This document shows, in pieces, positions 1 through 9,540 of a stretch of 64,000 nt of DNA. Where the stretch lies: positions 62,001 through 126,000 of the forward strand of contig JAFYYU010000017.1 of the NCBI GenBank assembly GCA_017557425.1, in the 5' to 3' direction. The stretch's first letter is position 1; the number at the start of each line of letters is the position of its first letter. This DNA comes from Muribaculaceae bacterium. Lineage in GTDB: Bacteria > Bacteroidota > Bacteroidia > Bacteroidales > Muribaculaceae. The translations under genes were made by a program, and so were the position numbers. Below the pieces are notes generated by a model that saw nothing but the letters and a program-made list of their open reading frames with translations, was not told where the DNA came from and did no database searches.

Positions 1-460
1 CCTCGCCGCCTTCGGCGTGATTGCCGCTATTGAGCGTCAGACCGGCAAGGTGACGATGGACGACTACAACGGTCTGTTCAAGACCAATCCCTGGCTGGCC
101 TTCACGATGATGCTGGCGATGTTCTCGCTGGGCGGTATTCCCCCGTTTGCAGGCTTCTTCAGCAAGTTCTTCATCTTTGTGGGCGCATGCCACCAGGGTA
201 CGGTAGCCATCTACATCCTCGTGCTCATCGCGTTGATCAACACCATCATCTCGTTGTACTACTACCTGCTGGTGGTTAAGGCGATGTTCCTGCGCCAGGA
301 CGATTGTGTGATTCCCACCATCAAGAGCCACTGGACCGAGCGTACAGGCCTCATCCTGTGCACGCTGGGCATCATCTTCATCGGCTTAATCAGCTGCATC
401 TACGCTTACATTAACGGCACCGTTGACGCCATTGGCGCCATGTTTGCTGCCATTCAGTAA
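1..460 (+). CDS. nuoN: NADH-quinone oxidoreductase subunit N, C-terminal part
   Basis: The frame is open from the first bases of the window and gives the last ~152 residues of a hydrophobic protein; the start lies upstream of the window. NuoN is one of the antiporter-like membrane subunits of respiratory complex I, which passes electrons from NADH to menaquinone and pumps protons. The conserved signature SLGGIPPFAGFFSKF is present, in the helix that carries proton-channel residues, followed by two further membrane spans and a short C-terminal helix. Being last before an intrinsic terminator, it is probably the final gene of the nuo operon, the usual position of nuoN. Confidence 0.93.
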   Translation, partial: LAAFGVIAAIERQTGKVTMDDYNGLFKTNPWLAFTMMLAMFSLGGIPPFAGFFSKFFIFVGACHQGTVAIYILVLIALINTIISLYYYLLVVKAMFLRQDDCVIPTIKSHWTERTGLILCTLGIIFIGLISCIYAYINGTVDAIGAMFAAIQ

Positions 461-526
461 GAACCCATAGACTTCTGATATCATTTAGCATAACCAAATG
501 TAGAATTGAGCATTCTTCAATTCATG

Positions 527-558
527 GAGTATCGCGGACTACCGCGATACTCTTTTTT
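527..558 (+). terminator. Intrinsic terminator after nuoN
   Basis: An 11-bp perfect stem (527-537 with 542-552) with a 4-base loop is followed by six T residues. It closes the nuo operon before the next promoter. Confidence 0.9.
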
Positions 559-655
559 ATCCCCATGCCAGGCCGCTGATAATTACTACAGTCTAATTTG
601 ACGTTAATTATTGCAAAATAATGGAATTTTTCGATGAATCTGTACATTATTTATG

Positions 656-663
656 TAATTTTG
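656..663 (+). promoter_or_regulatory. Bacteroidetes -7 box (TAATTTTG)
   Basis: Exact match to the Bacteroidetes primary-sigma -7 consensus TAnnTTTG, 30 bases before the ATG of the macroglobulin-like gene. A convincing TTTG at -33 is not visible. Confidence 0.6.
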
Positions 664-693
664 GAGTTATAAAAACAAATCAAAACCACTATT

Positions 694-3600
694 ATGATGA
701 AACAACGTATTTTTATCCTCTTTACAGCAATATTATTCGCTATGGCATTCCCATTTAATACATTGGGTAACAAAGTAATTGACTTCAATTTCCCTCAAGA
801 TGTATCTAAACAGGCACTTGCCGACTTGAACACGGCCCTCAAGACAGGTGATGGCCAGCAGACAGTAGATGCCCTGGTGCGGTACAGCATTGCCCAGAGC
901 GGCATTTCCCAGGACAATATGCCCGAGATCATCAAGAAAATCGAGTCGGTCATTAATAAGGAGAAACGCCCCGAATTCAAGGCGCTGCTCAACTACTTTG
1001 AGGCAATGGCCTATCAGAACTACTACGACCGCTTTGCCCGCTGGAGCAACCGCAAGAATCCCGTCGGTGAAGAACCTGACGATATAAGCGAGTGGGACAG
1101 CAAACAGTTTGAGACCAAAATCAAGCAATTGCTTGCTAAATCGCTTGAAGATCCCGAGGCGCTCAAACAGATTCCCGTGACATCACTCCCCGACATTATC
1201 AAGTGCAACGAGTTGGGAGCCACTTATGTTCCCACCCTTCATGAGTTCCTGTTGATTAAGAACTTGGAGATGTTCGAGGACATGGATATGGAAGACTCGG
1301 AGCTTTTATGCCGCATGATCAAGGAGCGATGGCTTACCGCTACCGAGGACAACATTCCTGCACACATCTACGCGCTTACCAAGACTGGCAAGAGCATAAC
1401 GCTGGATGACTACAAAAAGTATCAGGATAACGAGTTCAGCGGCTTGTTGCTAGAGAGAGCCCATTCCTATGATTCCAAAGAGTATTACCGAACACTGAAG
1501 GATCATGTAAAGCGTTTCCCGGAATCCATTTTCACGACCGCCATCAAGAACAAGATCACCGAAATGGAGAGCAAATCGGTGTATGTGGGATATCCTAGCA
1601 ACTGTTCTTCCCACGACAGCATTCCTGTCACCGTTGATGTCAATAATACCAACTCTTTCAATATCAATGTCTATCGCATCCCTGATGATTTACTGAGCGT
1701 TCACAGCTTTACTGATTCTATGTTGCTGTTGGTCAAACAGTATCCCATGACTGTACAAGGTAACATCCCCTTCAATCAGAGTTATATCAAAAAGACATTG
1801 CCACCACTGCCCTACGGAGCCTACATCCTGTGCAGCGACAACCTGTCCATGGATGAGAAATCCAACAAAACAGAAAGGTTCTACAGCTATGACATCCTGC
1901 GGGTGACCGACCTTGCCCCGATCATCATCAACCGCATCGACAATAATGACCGAATCGCCGCCGTTGACATCAACACGGGAAAGCCCGTACCCGGAGCGAC
2001 CATCAAGTATGATGCCTACAGATATACAGGCACAATGGGTTCCACAGGAAGTGACGGACTAGTGGCAGTTCCAAAGACTTACACAAACGAGATAACCGGA
2101 GAAAAAAACATCGTTTTTTCAGGCAATAGCGTGCGAACCATTAAAGGTGATGACAAATATGGCAAGTCCATCACTTACCACAAGATGGATAAGTACACCA
2201 GATCATGGCAAACTGCCGATTTTTACACCGATCTTGGAGTATATCGTCCCGGTGAGACTATTCACTGGGCCGCCATCATCTACCACACCGATATCAACGA
2301 AGGACGTCAGCCTATGGGGAACCAGTATGTGACAGTCTATTTTATGGACAAAAACAGAGAACCCATCGACACGTTGACAACCTCAGCCGATGACTTTGGC
2401 CGCGTAGAAGGCTCGTTTGTCGTTCCCAAGGACCGAATGAACGGCGAGTTCATACTGTTTATGAGGACTGGTCACATCTCATCCTATGGCGATCATCTGG
2501 CAACACACTACGTTAAGGTGAGTGAGTACAAGACACCCACATTCGCCGTTTCTTTCCCTGACAACCGCTCCAGTTACACACACGGACAACCCGTCAAGAT
2601 TACCGGCAAGGCCGAGACTTATAGCGGCATGCCTGTTGCCAACACCCAGGTGCGCCTGTCACTCATCCAAAAGGAATGGAGTTGGTCGAGGTGGCGCCAC
2701 AACGGCAATGACGGCATACACCTGATGGATACCACTGTCACCACCGATGCTCAAGGTCTGTTTTCCTTCACCTATGAGCCCAACATGTTCTATGAGAACA
2801 AACGCGGCTCCACTAGCCGCTGGTCACACTATTGCTACAAGGTAGTGGCTACCGCCACCACCGATGCCGGTGAAACACAAGAAGAGTCCACCTCATTTAT
2901 CCTGGGTACGCGCCGGGGCATCTTACTGATCAGTGAAAACAATGACATCTACCTCAACGACAAACCCATCAAACTGCCACTCGAGTACAACACCACCGAC
3001 GAGAACAACCCGTCGACATGGTGCACGTGGGAAATCACCCGCCACGGTGACAAGGAACCCGTCAAGACCGGCAATCTCAACACCTCCGACCCAACAATCG
3101 ACTTGACCGACCTGCCCTCAGGCGAGTACAGGCTTAAAATTCACATCCTGGATGCCGAGCCAGGCGAGGAGGACGTTGACGCCGCGCGCAACATCGTCCT
3201 CTACCGCAAGACCGACAAGCAGGCTCCCATTAAGGACTGCCCGCTGTGGTTCTCACCTGAGGACAAGAGTGTTGACAAGAATAACACAGGCCACATCAAC
3301 ATAGGTGTCTCCACCCCCAAAGCATATATATATTATGTGGCATCAACTACCTCCAAGGTGATTGCCGAAGGCTGGCTCACCTATAACAAAGGCATGAACG
3401 ATTTTACTGTACCCCTGCCCAAAGAACCTGGAGCAGACGTTACCGTGGAATTCGTGACCTACTACGGCACAAAGCTGTGGAAGGACGAGATACTCTTTAC
3501 CAATCCTTACAAGGCCGAGGCGCTGAACATTACCGCAACTTCGTTCCGCGACAAACTCGTCCCCGGTGACTCCGAACACTGGACGTTCACCCTGACTGAC

Positions 3601-6312
3601 CAAAACGGCAAGCCTCACCAAGGTGCTATGCTGATAGATATGTTTGACAAAGCGCTGTCCAGCATTGCACCCAATAATTGGTATTTCAGCAACTGGAGGA
3701 AGCAAGGCTATTGCGGTAACCTGAGCGCTCCAGAACTGAACGGTCAATCATCCACACGTATCAACTGGATAGGTAAGATGCTGAGCAGTCCCAATGGAAT
3801 CTATGCCCAGCTGCCCTCGCTTTATACCTACGGCCAAGATATCTTTGGCCGCCATCTGGGACGAGAAGACGACAGGTACTTGCTGGCCGGACGTCCGCAA
3901 GTGCTCGAAACGAGGGCCATGGCCATGGCCAAGAATGACACAAAGGGAAAGTTAAGCGGCGTTGCCGACGTTGCCCACGGCGCTGATGCGAGAGTTGCCG
4001 AATCCCAAGAGCAAGAGGTTAGTGTTGACGAACATAATCTGGACAAGGTCATATTGCGTGAACAAGACGTCAAGACGGCACTCTGGCAGCCCATGCTCAC
4101 CAGCGACAAAAACGGCAACATCAGTATCGAATTTGAAGTCCCCAACTTCAACACCACCTGGATCACCCAGGCTGTAGCATGGGACCAAAAGATGATAGGC
4201 AGCAAGTGGATGGCCGAGGTATTGACCCAAAAGCCCCTGATGGTGCGCTCCAACATGCCGCGCTTCCTGCGCCAGGGCGACACGGCAGCCCTTGCAGCCA
4301 CCGTGCAGAACGCTACCGACCAGGTTGCCGCTTGTGACGCTGTCATCGAACTGTTTGACCCGCGCTCGGGCGATATCTATGCCACCCGCAAATTCAACCT
4401 GCAGTTAGACCCGAAGGGCAGCCAAGCCGTCACCATCGACTGGCAGGTGCCCGATACCATCTCTATGGCGGGCTTCCGTATCAAGGCCGCCAACGGCCGC
4501 TATGGCGACGGCGAGCAGGTGATGGTGCCCGTGCTGACAACCATCTCGCCCGTTATCGAGACTGAGCCATTCTATATCGAGGCAGCACAAGGCCACTACG
4601 AGACAGCCCTGCCCGACTTCCCTGCCGACGCCCGCGTGACGCTGGAATACTGCGACAACCCGACGTGGTACTGTGTACTTGCTCTGCCCACAATTTTCAG
4701 TGACAACTACTTTGTCGCCACCCATGCTGCCCACAGCCTGTTTGCCCTGCAAGTGGCACAAGGTGTTGCCAAGTCCCAGCCCCAGATCAAGGAGGCCATC
4801 ACCTACTGGAAACAACACGACGAGGACAGCACGCTTGTATCGATGCTCCAGAAGAACCAAGACCTGAAGATCGGCACCCTGCTGGCATCGCCCTGGATGC
4901 GTGATGCTGACCGCCAGACGCTGAGGATGAGCAAGTTGAGCGAGCTCTTTGATGATGCCAAAGTCAAGAAGGAATACGAAAAAATCATGACCACGCTGCA
5001 ATCACTGCAGATGAGCGACGGCGGTTTCACGTGGTACAGATACCCAGGCTGTGAGTCCAACATATGGACCACGGGCACCGTGCTTGAACTGATCGGCGAA
5101 ATCAAGCACTTGGGCTACCTGCCCGAAGACAGCCGCCTGACGGCGATGGTGAACAGAGCTCTCAACTATTACGATAATGAGAGTGTGGATCTGTATAAGA
5201 GCTATAAAGAGTACCTCAAGAATCCTCTTGAGAGATTCACCGGTTTCGCCTATGTGCGCTCATTGTTCCCCGAGGTGAAGCAGTCAGGAGCCAGCGCGAA
5301 ACTGATGAAAGATGTCCTCAAGTACATGAACAAGAACTGGAGCAAGGGCATTACCTTAAAAGAAAAGGCCTACTATGCCTTGACGCTCAACCGCAACGGC
5401 TACCAGAAGACCGCCAGCAATATCATCGAGAGCATCCGCCAGTTTGCCATCGTCAAGCCCAGCCTGGGCATGTACTGGGACAACCTGCAGACGGGCTACG
5501 GCTGGTGGGAACTGGACAAGGTGGCCTACACCAGCACCATACTGCAGGCCATGAGCGAGGTGGATCCCCGCCAGCAGGAGATTGACCAGGTGCGCAAGTG
5601 GATGCTGCTGATGAAGCAGAGTAACGACTGGGGCAGCTACAGCCTCGCCTCCGATGCCGTTTACAGCATCCTGTGCACCGGCAGCCAGTGGCTGGAGCGT
5701 GGCACCACGCCATCGATTACGGTGGCCGGAGAGCCCCTCAACCTCGACAAGATGGCCGAGTGGCTGGGTTACTTCCGAACCTCCCTGCCTGCCACCGCAA
5801 CCGGCAACGTCATTATCGACCGCACGGGCAACGGACCCGCATGGGGCGCCGTTTACAGCCAGTTCAAGGCCCCGATGACCGAAATCAAGGAGAAAGCCAT
5901 CGAAGAGGTGTCCATCAGCAAAGAATACTACGTTTATGCTCAAGACGGCACGCTTCGCCAGACCACATCGTTCAAGGTGGGCGACAAGGTTAAGGTACGC
6001 GTCATCATCAAGACCAACAAGGACATGGATTTCGTAACCATAACCGACGAGCGCGCCGCCTGCTTCGAGCCAGTTGACCAACTGTCGGGCTACCGCATCG
6101 AGGACCGCACCTGGTTCTATCAGGAGACCAAGGATACCCAGACCAACGTGTTCATCAACAGCTTGGACAAGGGAACCCACATCATCGGTTACGACGTCTG
6201 GGTGACCAACCCCGGCGAGTTCACTTCGGGCATCGCAACCATCCAGTGCCAGTATGCTCCGCAGTTGACTGCCCACAGTGCCGGCAAGGCGATCACCACG
6301 GTCCCCAAATGA
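694..6312 (+). CDS. Alpha-2-macroglobulin-like giant exported protein without thioester motif
   Basis: An 1872-residue protein with an N-terminal signal peptide (about residues 1-25). The middle shows an MG2-type domain (YRPGETIHW near residue 520). The A2M domain is near residue 1125, with the family pattern of a Trp-Gln-Pro stretch followed by a Gly-rich turn and beta strands. A helical thioester-type domain lies at about 1310-1690 and a final MG domain follows. Bacterial homologues sit in the periplasm or on the outer membrane and are thought to trap proteases by a CxEQ thioester. At the aligned place this protein reads VATH (residues 1341-1344, bases 4714-4725), so no thioester can form. 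It stands alone between two terminators, with its own promoter. It could still be a scaffold or a protease trap working non-covalently. Either ATG of the ATGATG start could be used. Confidence 0.85.
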   Translation: MMKQRIFILFTAILFAMAFPFNTLGNKVIDFNFPQDVSKQALADLNTALKTGDGQQTVDALVRYSIAQSGISQDNMPEIIKKIESVINKEKRPEFKALLNYFEAMAYQNYYDRFARWSNRKNPVGEEPDDISEWDSKQFETKIKQLLAKSLEDPEALKQIPVTSLPDIIKCNELGATYVPTLHEFLLIKNLEMFEDMDMEDSELLCRMIKERWLTATEDNIPAHIYALTKTGKSITLDDYKKYQDNEFSGLLLERAHSYDSKEYYRTLKDHVKRFPESIFTTAIKNKITEMESKSVYVGYPSNCSSHDSIPVTVDVNNTNSFNINVYRIPDDLLSVHSFTDSMLLLVKQYPMTVQGNIPFNQSYIKKTLPPLPYGAYILCSDNLSMDEKSNKTERFYSYDILRVTDLAPIIINRIDNNDRIAAVDINTGKPVPGATIKYDAYRYTGTMGSTGSDGLVAVPKTYTNEITGEKNIVFSGNSVRTIKGDDKYGKSITYHKMDKYTRSWQTADFYTDLGVYRPGETIHWAAIIYHTDINEGRQPMGNQYVTVYFMDKNREPIDTLTTSADDFGRVEGSFVVPKDRMNGEFILFMRTGHISSYGDHLATHYVKVSEYKTPTFAVSFPDNRSSYTHGQPVKITGKAETYSGMPVANTQVRLSLIQKEWSWSRWRHNGNDGIHLMDTTVTTDAQGLFSFTYEPNMFYENKRGSTSRWSHYCYKVVATATTDAGETQEESTSFILGTRRGILLISENNDIYLNDKPIKLPLEYNTTDENNPSTWCTWEITRHGDKEPVKTGNLNTSDPTIDLTDLPSGEYRLKIHILDAEPGEEDVDAARNIVLYRKTDKQAPIKDCPLWFSPEDKSVDKNNTGHINIGVSTPKAYIYYVASTTSKVIAEGWLTYNKGMNDFTVPLPKEPGADVTVEFVTYYGTKLWKDEILFTNPYKAEALNITATSFRDKLVPGDSEHWTFTLTDQNGKPHQGAMLIDMFDKALSSIAPNNWYFSNWRKQGYCGNLSAPELNGQSSTRINWIGKMLSSPNGIYAQLPSLYTYGQDIFGRHLGREDDRYLLAGRPQVLETRAMAMAKNDTKGKLSGVADVAHGADARVAESQEQEVSVDEHNLDKVILREQDVKTALWQPMLTSDKNGNISIEFEVPNFNTTWITQAVAWDQKMIGSKWMAEVLTQKPLMVRSNMPRFLRQGDTAALAATVQNATDQVAACDAVIELFDPRSGDIYATRKFNLQLDPKGSQAVTIDWQVPDTISMAGFRIKAANGRYGDGEQVMVPVLTTISPVIETEPFYIEAAQGHYETALPDFPADARVTLEYCDNPTWYCVLALPTIFSDNYFVATHAAHSLFALQVAQGVAKSQPQIKEAITYWKQHDEDSTLVSMLQKNQDLKIGTLLASPWMRDADRQTLRMSKLSELFDDAKVKKEYEKIMTTLQSLQMSDGGFTWYRYPGCESNIWTTGTVLELIGEIKHLGYLPEDSRLTAMVNRALNYYDNESVDLYKSYKEYLKNPLERFTGFAYVRSLFPEVKQSGASAKLMKDVLKYMNKNWSKGITLKEKAYYALTLNRNGYQKTASNIIESIRQFAIVKPSLGMYWDNLQTGYGWWELDKVAYTSTILQAMSEVDPRQQEIDQVRKWMLLMKQSNDWGSYSLASDAVYSILCTGSQWLERGTTPSITVAGEPLNLDKMAEWLGYFRTSLPATATGNVIIDRTGNGPAWGAVYSQFKAPMTEIKEKAIEEVSISKEYYVYAQDGTLRQTTSFKVGDKVKVRVIIKTNKDMDFVTITDERAACFEPVDQLSGYRIEDRTWFYQETKDTQTNVFINSLDKGTHIIGYDVWVTNPGEFTSGIATIQCQYAPQLTAHSAGKAITTVPK

Positions 6313-6325
6313 TGACTTCAACCAT

Positions 6326-6368
6326 AGCATCCCTGGTCACGAGCCGATGGCTCGTGACCAGGGATGCT
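6326..6368 (+). terminator. 20-bp perfect hairpin after the macroglobulin-like gene
   Basis: Bases 6326-6345 pair perfectly with 6349-6368 around a 3-base loop, 13 bases after the stop codon. No clean T-tract follows directly (a T6 run begins 13 bases later). It probably terminates or protects the 3' end of this transcript. Confidence 0.7.
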
Positions 6369-6730
6369 GGTAAAAAGAAGTTTTTTGCGTTTGATTTCTA
6401 TTATCTCTATTTGTATTTTTATTTCGCAGGAAATCAGAGAAATAGCGTTTTTAGGGGTCAAAAAATTACAAATTTCGGGTCAAAAATCGACAAATTCTAC
6501 AAATAATTTCCACTGTTTTTCATAACAGGGATATGTGGAAGAGATGTAATTTTGTGTCGGAAATAATATTTCTCCAGATTACTAAATAAAGGCATAAGAT
6601 TGATCACAAAATAAAGCTTAAGAAAATCTTTTGATGGTAGTTAATGTTGATTAAATGATTATTTTTTTAAGCCCTGCCTTAAAAATTCTTGATCCTATCA
6701 AGAAACGCAAGCAATAAAAACATGAGAATT
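6369..6730. other. AT-rich intergenic stretch, nothing recognised
   Basis: About 360 bases of A/T-rich sequence between the macroglobulin-like gene and the hairpin before pfkA. I see no credible gene, repeat or RNA here. Confidence 0.5.
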
Positions 6731-6761
6731 AACGGTGTCTGCGCGAGCAGCCGCCGTTTTT
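6731..6761 (+). terminator. Hairpin with GCGA tetraloop and T-tract upstream of pfkA
   Basis: Bases 6731-6742 pair with 6747-6758 (one mismatch, one G-T) around a GNRA-type GCGA loop, followed by T5. It lies just before the pfkA promoter and would stop read-through from upstream. It could instead end a short transcript starting in the AT-rich region. Confidence 0.65.
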
Positions 6762-6765
6762 ATTG

Positions 6766-6795
6766 TTTGCATTATCCAAAAAAACATTACCTTTG
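6766..6795 (+). promoter_or_regulatory. pfkA promoter (TTTG-N18-TACCTTTG)
   Basis: TTTG at 6766-6769 and TACCTTTG at 6788-6795. Transcription would start near 6800. This rules out the in-frame ATG at 6763 and fixes the pfkA start at 6832. Confidence 0.75.
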
Positions 6796-6831
6796 CAGTC
6801 ACAGTACATAACCAATCAGAATATAGGCATC

Positions 6832-7812
6832 ATGACAAAGATCAGAACCATCGGCTTATTGACTTCGGGCGGCGACGCCCCGGGCATGAATGCAGCAATC
6901 CGCGCCGTCACCCGCTCGGCGATCTTCAACGGTTTCAAGGTGAAAGGAATCTATCGCGGCTATAAAGGCCTGGTGGATGACGAAATCATCGAGCTGAAGA
7001 CTCAGAGCGTGTCTGGTATCATGCACCACGGAGGCACCATCCTGAAGACGGCCCGCTGCAAGGAATTCATGACGGCCGAAGGGCGTCAGCAAGCCTACGA
7101 GAACATCAAGAAGCACGGCATCGACGCATTGGTTGTCATTGGCGGTGACGGCTCGCTGAGCGGTGCCCGCCAGTTTGCCAGCGAGTTTGATTTCCCCATC
7201 GTGGGAGTGCCCGGCACCATCGACAACGACCTGAACGGCACCGACCACACCATCGGCTATGACACGGCGCTGAACACCATCATGTGGTGTGTGGACCGCA
7301 TCCGCGACACCGCATCCAGCCACGAACGTCTGTTCATCATCGAGGTGATGGGCCGCGAGTCGGGTTTCCTCGCCTTGAACGGCGCCATCGCCAGCGGCGC
7401 TGAGGCAGCTATCATTCCCGAGATGTCCACCGAGGTGGATCAACTTTCGGAACTGATACAGAGCGGTTTCCGCAAGAACAAGAACTCCTCGATCGTGCTT
7501 GTCGCCGAGAGCCCCGCCACAGGTGGCGCCATGGGTGTAGCCGATAGAGTCAAGAAAGAGTTTCCGCAATATAACGTGAGGGTGACCATCCTGGGCCACT
7601 TGCAGCGCGGCGGCAGCCCCACCGCCATGGACCGCATCTTGGCTTCCCGCATGGGTGCTGCGGCCATTGACGCCCTGCTCGAGGGTCAGCGCAACATCAT
7701 GATTGGTGACGATGACGAGAAAATCGTCTATGTGCCTTTCAGCAAAGCCATCCGCCACGGCAAGGAAATCGACCGCGAGCTGCTGGAGTTACTGCGTCGC
7801 CTGTCGGTCTAG
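6832..7812 (+). CDS. pfkA: ATP-dependent 6-phosphofructokinase
   Basis: 326 residues, the usual PfkA length, beginning [20 protein letters not shown]. It phosphorylates fructose 6-phosphate to fructose 1,6-bisphosphate in cytoplasmic glycolysis. The N-terminal Gly-rich ATP site, GGDGS (glycine after the Asp, as in ATP-using rather than pyrophosphate-using enzymes), [12 protein letters not shown] with the catalytic Asp, and MGRESGFLA are all visible. A longer reading with 23 extra residues exists, but its ATG lies between the two promoter boxes, so it is not used. The gene is monocistronic and converges on the DUF805 gene. Confidence 0.95.
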   Translation: MTKIRTIGLLTSGGDAPGMNAAIRAVTRSAIFNGFKVKGIYRGYKGLVDDEIIELKTQSVSGIMHHGGTILKTARCKEFMTAEGRQQAYENIKKHGIDALVVIGGDGSLSGARQFASEFDFPIVGVPGTIDNDLNGTDHTIGYDTALNTIMWCVDRIRDTASSHERLFIIEVMGRESGFLALNGAIASGAEAAIIPEMSTEVDQLSELIQSGFRKNKNSSIVLVAESPATGGAMGVADRVKKEFPQYNVRVTILGHLQRGGSPTAMDRILASRMGAAAIDALLEGQRNIMIGDDDEKIVYVPFSKAIRHGKEIDRELLELLRRLSV

Positions 7813-7833
7813 TAAACCGTTATCAGATAACAG

Positions 7834-7868
7834 ATTAGGGAGGTCGCAGCTGAGCGCACCTCCCTAAT
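7834..7868. terminator. Shared hairpin between convergent pfkA and DUF805 genes
   Basis: An 11-bp perfect stem (7834-7844 with 7858-7868) extended inside by a 3-bp helix. The T-tracts are poor on both sides, but the position between two convergent stop codons fits a bidirectional terminator. Confidence 0.6.
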
Positions 7869-7891
7869 TCTTAATCCCTTACCTGTGATTC

Positions 7892-8521
7892 TTACTTGTA
7901 CTTGGGCGACGGGCCGTACTTGTTTTCACCCCAATGGCTGTCGCGGACAGCAAAAATCAGGAGAATTATACCGACCACAATGGCCCCCAAGCTGCAAAGA
8001 ACCATCGCGGTTGCCAAGCCAGGCGATGACTGAACCGAGTTGGCCATCTCCTGAGCCATTTCCATCATGTCATCCATGTTAGTGCTGGTAGCCATGGTAT
8101 CTAGATTGGAGCCGACCAGCGAGAGAAACGTGCCATAATAGCCCCCAAACAAGAGGGCAAGCAGTGCGACCCACCAGCCGCCGCGATTGGTGTCGTGAAG
8201 ACGACGGCACAGCGCAGCCAACTGAGGGATGAGCACGGCTAGGCTGAATGCCAAGCTCACATAGCCGATTCCAGGCCACAACAGGCCGAAGTAAGACAAT
8301 ATCGTCGAGACGATGACCACAAACAAGACGAACCACCAGAACTCGCTGCGGCGGGCACGTCCCTTGAAGTCAAAATACTTCTTGAAGCACGTTTTCACCG
8401 CGTCAACAGGGCTCATCATGGGGCTAGCGGTCACACGGGGTTGATACTGCGGCGCAGGCTGCTGAGGCTGCGGCTGATTGAAAACGGGAGGTTGCGGTTG
8501 TTGGTTCTGTTCCATATCCAT
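7892..8521 (-). CDS. DUF805 family membrane protein
   Basis: A 209-residue protein with a Pro/Gln-rich cytoplasmic N-terminus (residues 1-35) and then the DUF805 (YhaH-type) domain: FKGRARRSEFWWF motif, membrane helices, and the conserved RRLHDTNRGGWW loop. About 40 residues containing a Met/Asp-rich stretch are inserted between the last two helices. The family is common in bacteria and its function is unknown. A -7 box (TATTTTTG on the minus strand) lies 43 bases upstream, divergent from menA. Met3 is an alternative start. Confidence 0.85.
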   Translation of the reverse strand: MDMEQNQQPQPPVFNQPQPQQPAPQYQPRVTASPMMSPVDAVKTCFKKYFDFKGRARRSEFWWFVLFVVIVSTILSYFGLLWPGIGYVSLAFSLAVLIPQLAALCRRLHDTNRGGWWVALLALLFGGYYGTFLSLVGSNLDTMATSTNMDDMMEMAQEMANSVQSSPGLATAMVLCSLGAIVVGIILLIFAVRDSHWGENKYGPSPKYK

Positions 8522-8563
8522 AAATAATTATTGATTTACAGTCTAGTGATTATTTACAGTCCA

Positions 8564-8571
8564 CAAAAATA
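8564..8571 (-). promoter_or_regulatory. -7 box for the DUF805 gene (TATTTTTG)
   Basis: Exact TAnnTTTG on the minus strand, 43 bases before the start codon; the -33 box is not evident. Confidence 0.5.
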
Positions 8572-8604
8572 ATCATTTTTACCCAACCCACGGCAATCTT
8601 TTTG

Positions 8605-8612
8605 TAATTTTG
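8605..8612 (+). promoter_or_regulatory. -7 box for menA-queA (TAATTTTG)
   Basis: Exact TAnnTTTG on the plus strand. Transcription would begin near 8618, after the ATG at 8610, so translation must start at 8631 or 8637. Confidence 0.6.
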
Positions 8613-8636
8613 CACCCATATTTACAGGAAATGACA

Positions 8637-9536
8637 ATGAAACGACAATTGAAGATATGGCTGGAGTGCTTTAGGCTCAGGACTTTACCCGTCTCGCTCA
8701 GCGGCGTGATCATCGCCATCGGAATCGCGAAATGGCACAACCGTTTCCAGTGGGTTCCGGCAGTGCTGTGCCTGGTCTTTGCCCTGCTGGCACAGATTTC
8801 CTCCAACACGGCCAACGAGTACTATGACTACCTCAAGGGCACCGACAAGCCCGGTCGCGTGGGGCCGCGTCGCGGCGTTACCGAGGGTGACATCACCCCC
8901 ACGACGCTGCGCAACGTCACCATCGGCCTGCTTGTGGCAGCCGGTATTGTGGGCTGCTGCCTCATCCCCTATGGCGGGTGGTGGCTGCTGCCCGTGGGCA
9001 TCGTTATCGCATTGGCGGCACTGGCTTACAGCGCAGGCCCTTATCCCCTCTCCTATCATGGCCTGGGCGAGCTGATGGTGTTCATCTTCTTCGGCCTGGT
9101 GCCCGTGAACCTGACGTACTATGTGATGGCATTACGTTTTGACCCGCTGGTGGTGCTGTTCTCCATTGCCATCGGCCTGATGGGCGTTAATGTGCTGCTG
9201 GTCAACAACTACCGCGATGTTGAAGACGACCGTGCGGCCGGAAAAAAGACCCAAACGGTGATGCGAGGCAGGCCACTCACCTCATTTGCCTACCTACTCA
9301 ACGGCTACATCGCCATCGCGATTCTTAGCGCCTTCTGGTTCATGATTGCCTTTGTCAAGGTGCTTCCGTTGTGGACATTACTTATACCGTTGCTCTACCT
9401 GGTGATGCATACCGTCACCTGGAACAAACTCAGGCACCGCGACGGCGCCGCCCTCAATCCGCTACTGGGTGAAACGGCACGCAACATGCTTATTTTCACC
9501 ATCTTGTTCACCATCGTCTTTATTATCTATTCCTGA
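8637..9536 (+). CDS. menA: 1,4-dihydroxy-2-naphthoate polyprenyltransferase
   Basis: A 299-residue UbiA-superfamily integral membrane enzyme that attaches the polyprenyl tail to dihydroxynaphthoate in menaquinone synthesis. The first Asp-rich region reads NEYYDYLKGTDKPGRVGPRR and the second NNYRDVEDDRAAGKKT; both match MenA. About eight or nine membrane helices are apparent. The start at 8637 is chosen because an AGGA at 8626-8629 is well spaced from it; 8631 is the alternative. queA begins 4 bases after the stop, so the two are co-transcribed. The ubiE/menG methyltransferase of the same pathway lies at the far end of the window. Confidence 0.93.
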   Translation: MKRQLKIWLECFRLRTLPVSLSGVIIAIGIAKWHNRFQWVPAVLCLVFALLAQISSNTANEYYDYLKGTDKPGRVGPRRGVTEGDITPTTLRNVTIGLLVAAGIVGCCLIPYGGWWLLPVGIVIALAALAYSAGPYPLSYHGLGELMVFIFFGLVPVNLTYYVMALRFDPLVVLFSIAIGLMGVNVLLVNNYRDVEDDRAAGKKTQTVMRGRPLTSFAYLLNGYIAIAILSAFWFMIAFVKVLPLWTLLIPLLYLVMHTVTWNKLRHRDGAALNPLLGETARNMLIFTILFTIVFIIYS

Positions 9537-9540
9537 TATC

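Noticed and set aside
6763..6831. Upstream in-frame ATG extending pfkA by 23 residues
   Set aside because: The ATG lies between the -33 and -7 boxes, upstream of the predicted transcription start, and the family N-terminus begins at 6832.
8610..8636. menA starting at the ATG at 8610
   Set aside because: This ATG overlaps the -7 box at 8605-8612; the enzyme family begins near MKRQLKIW at 8637.
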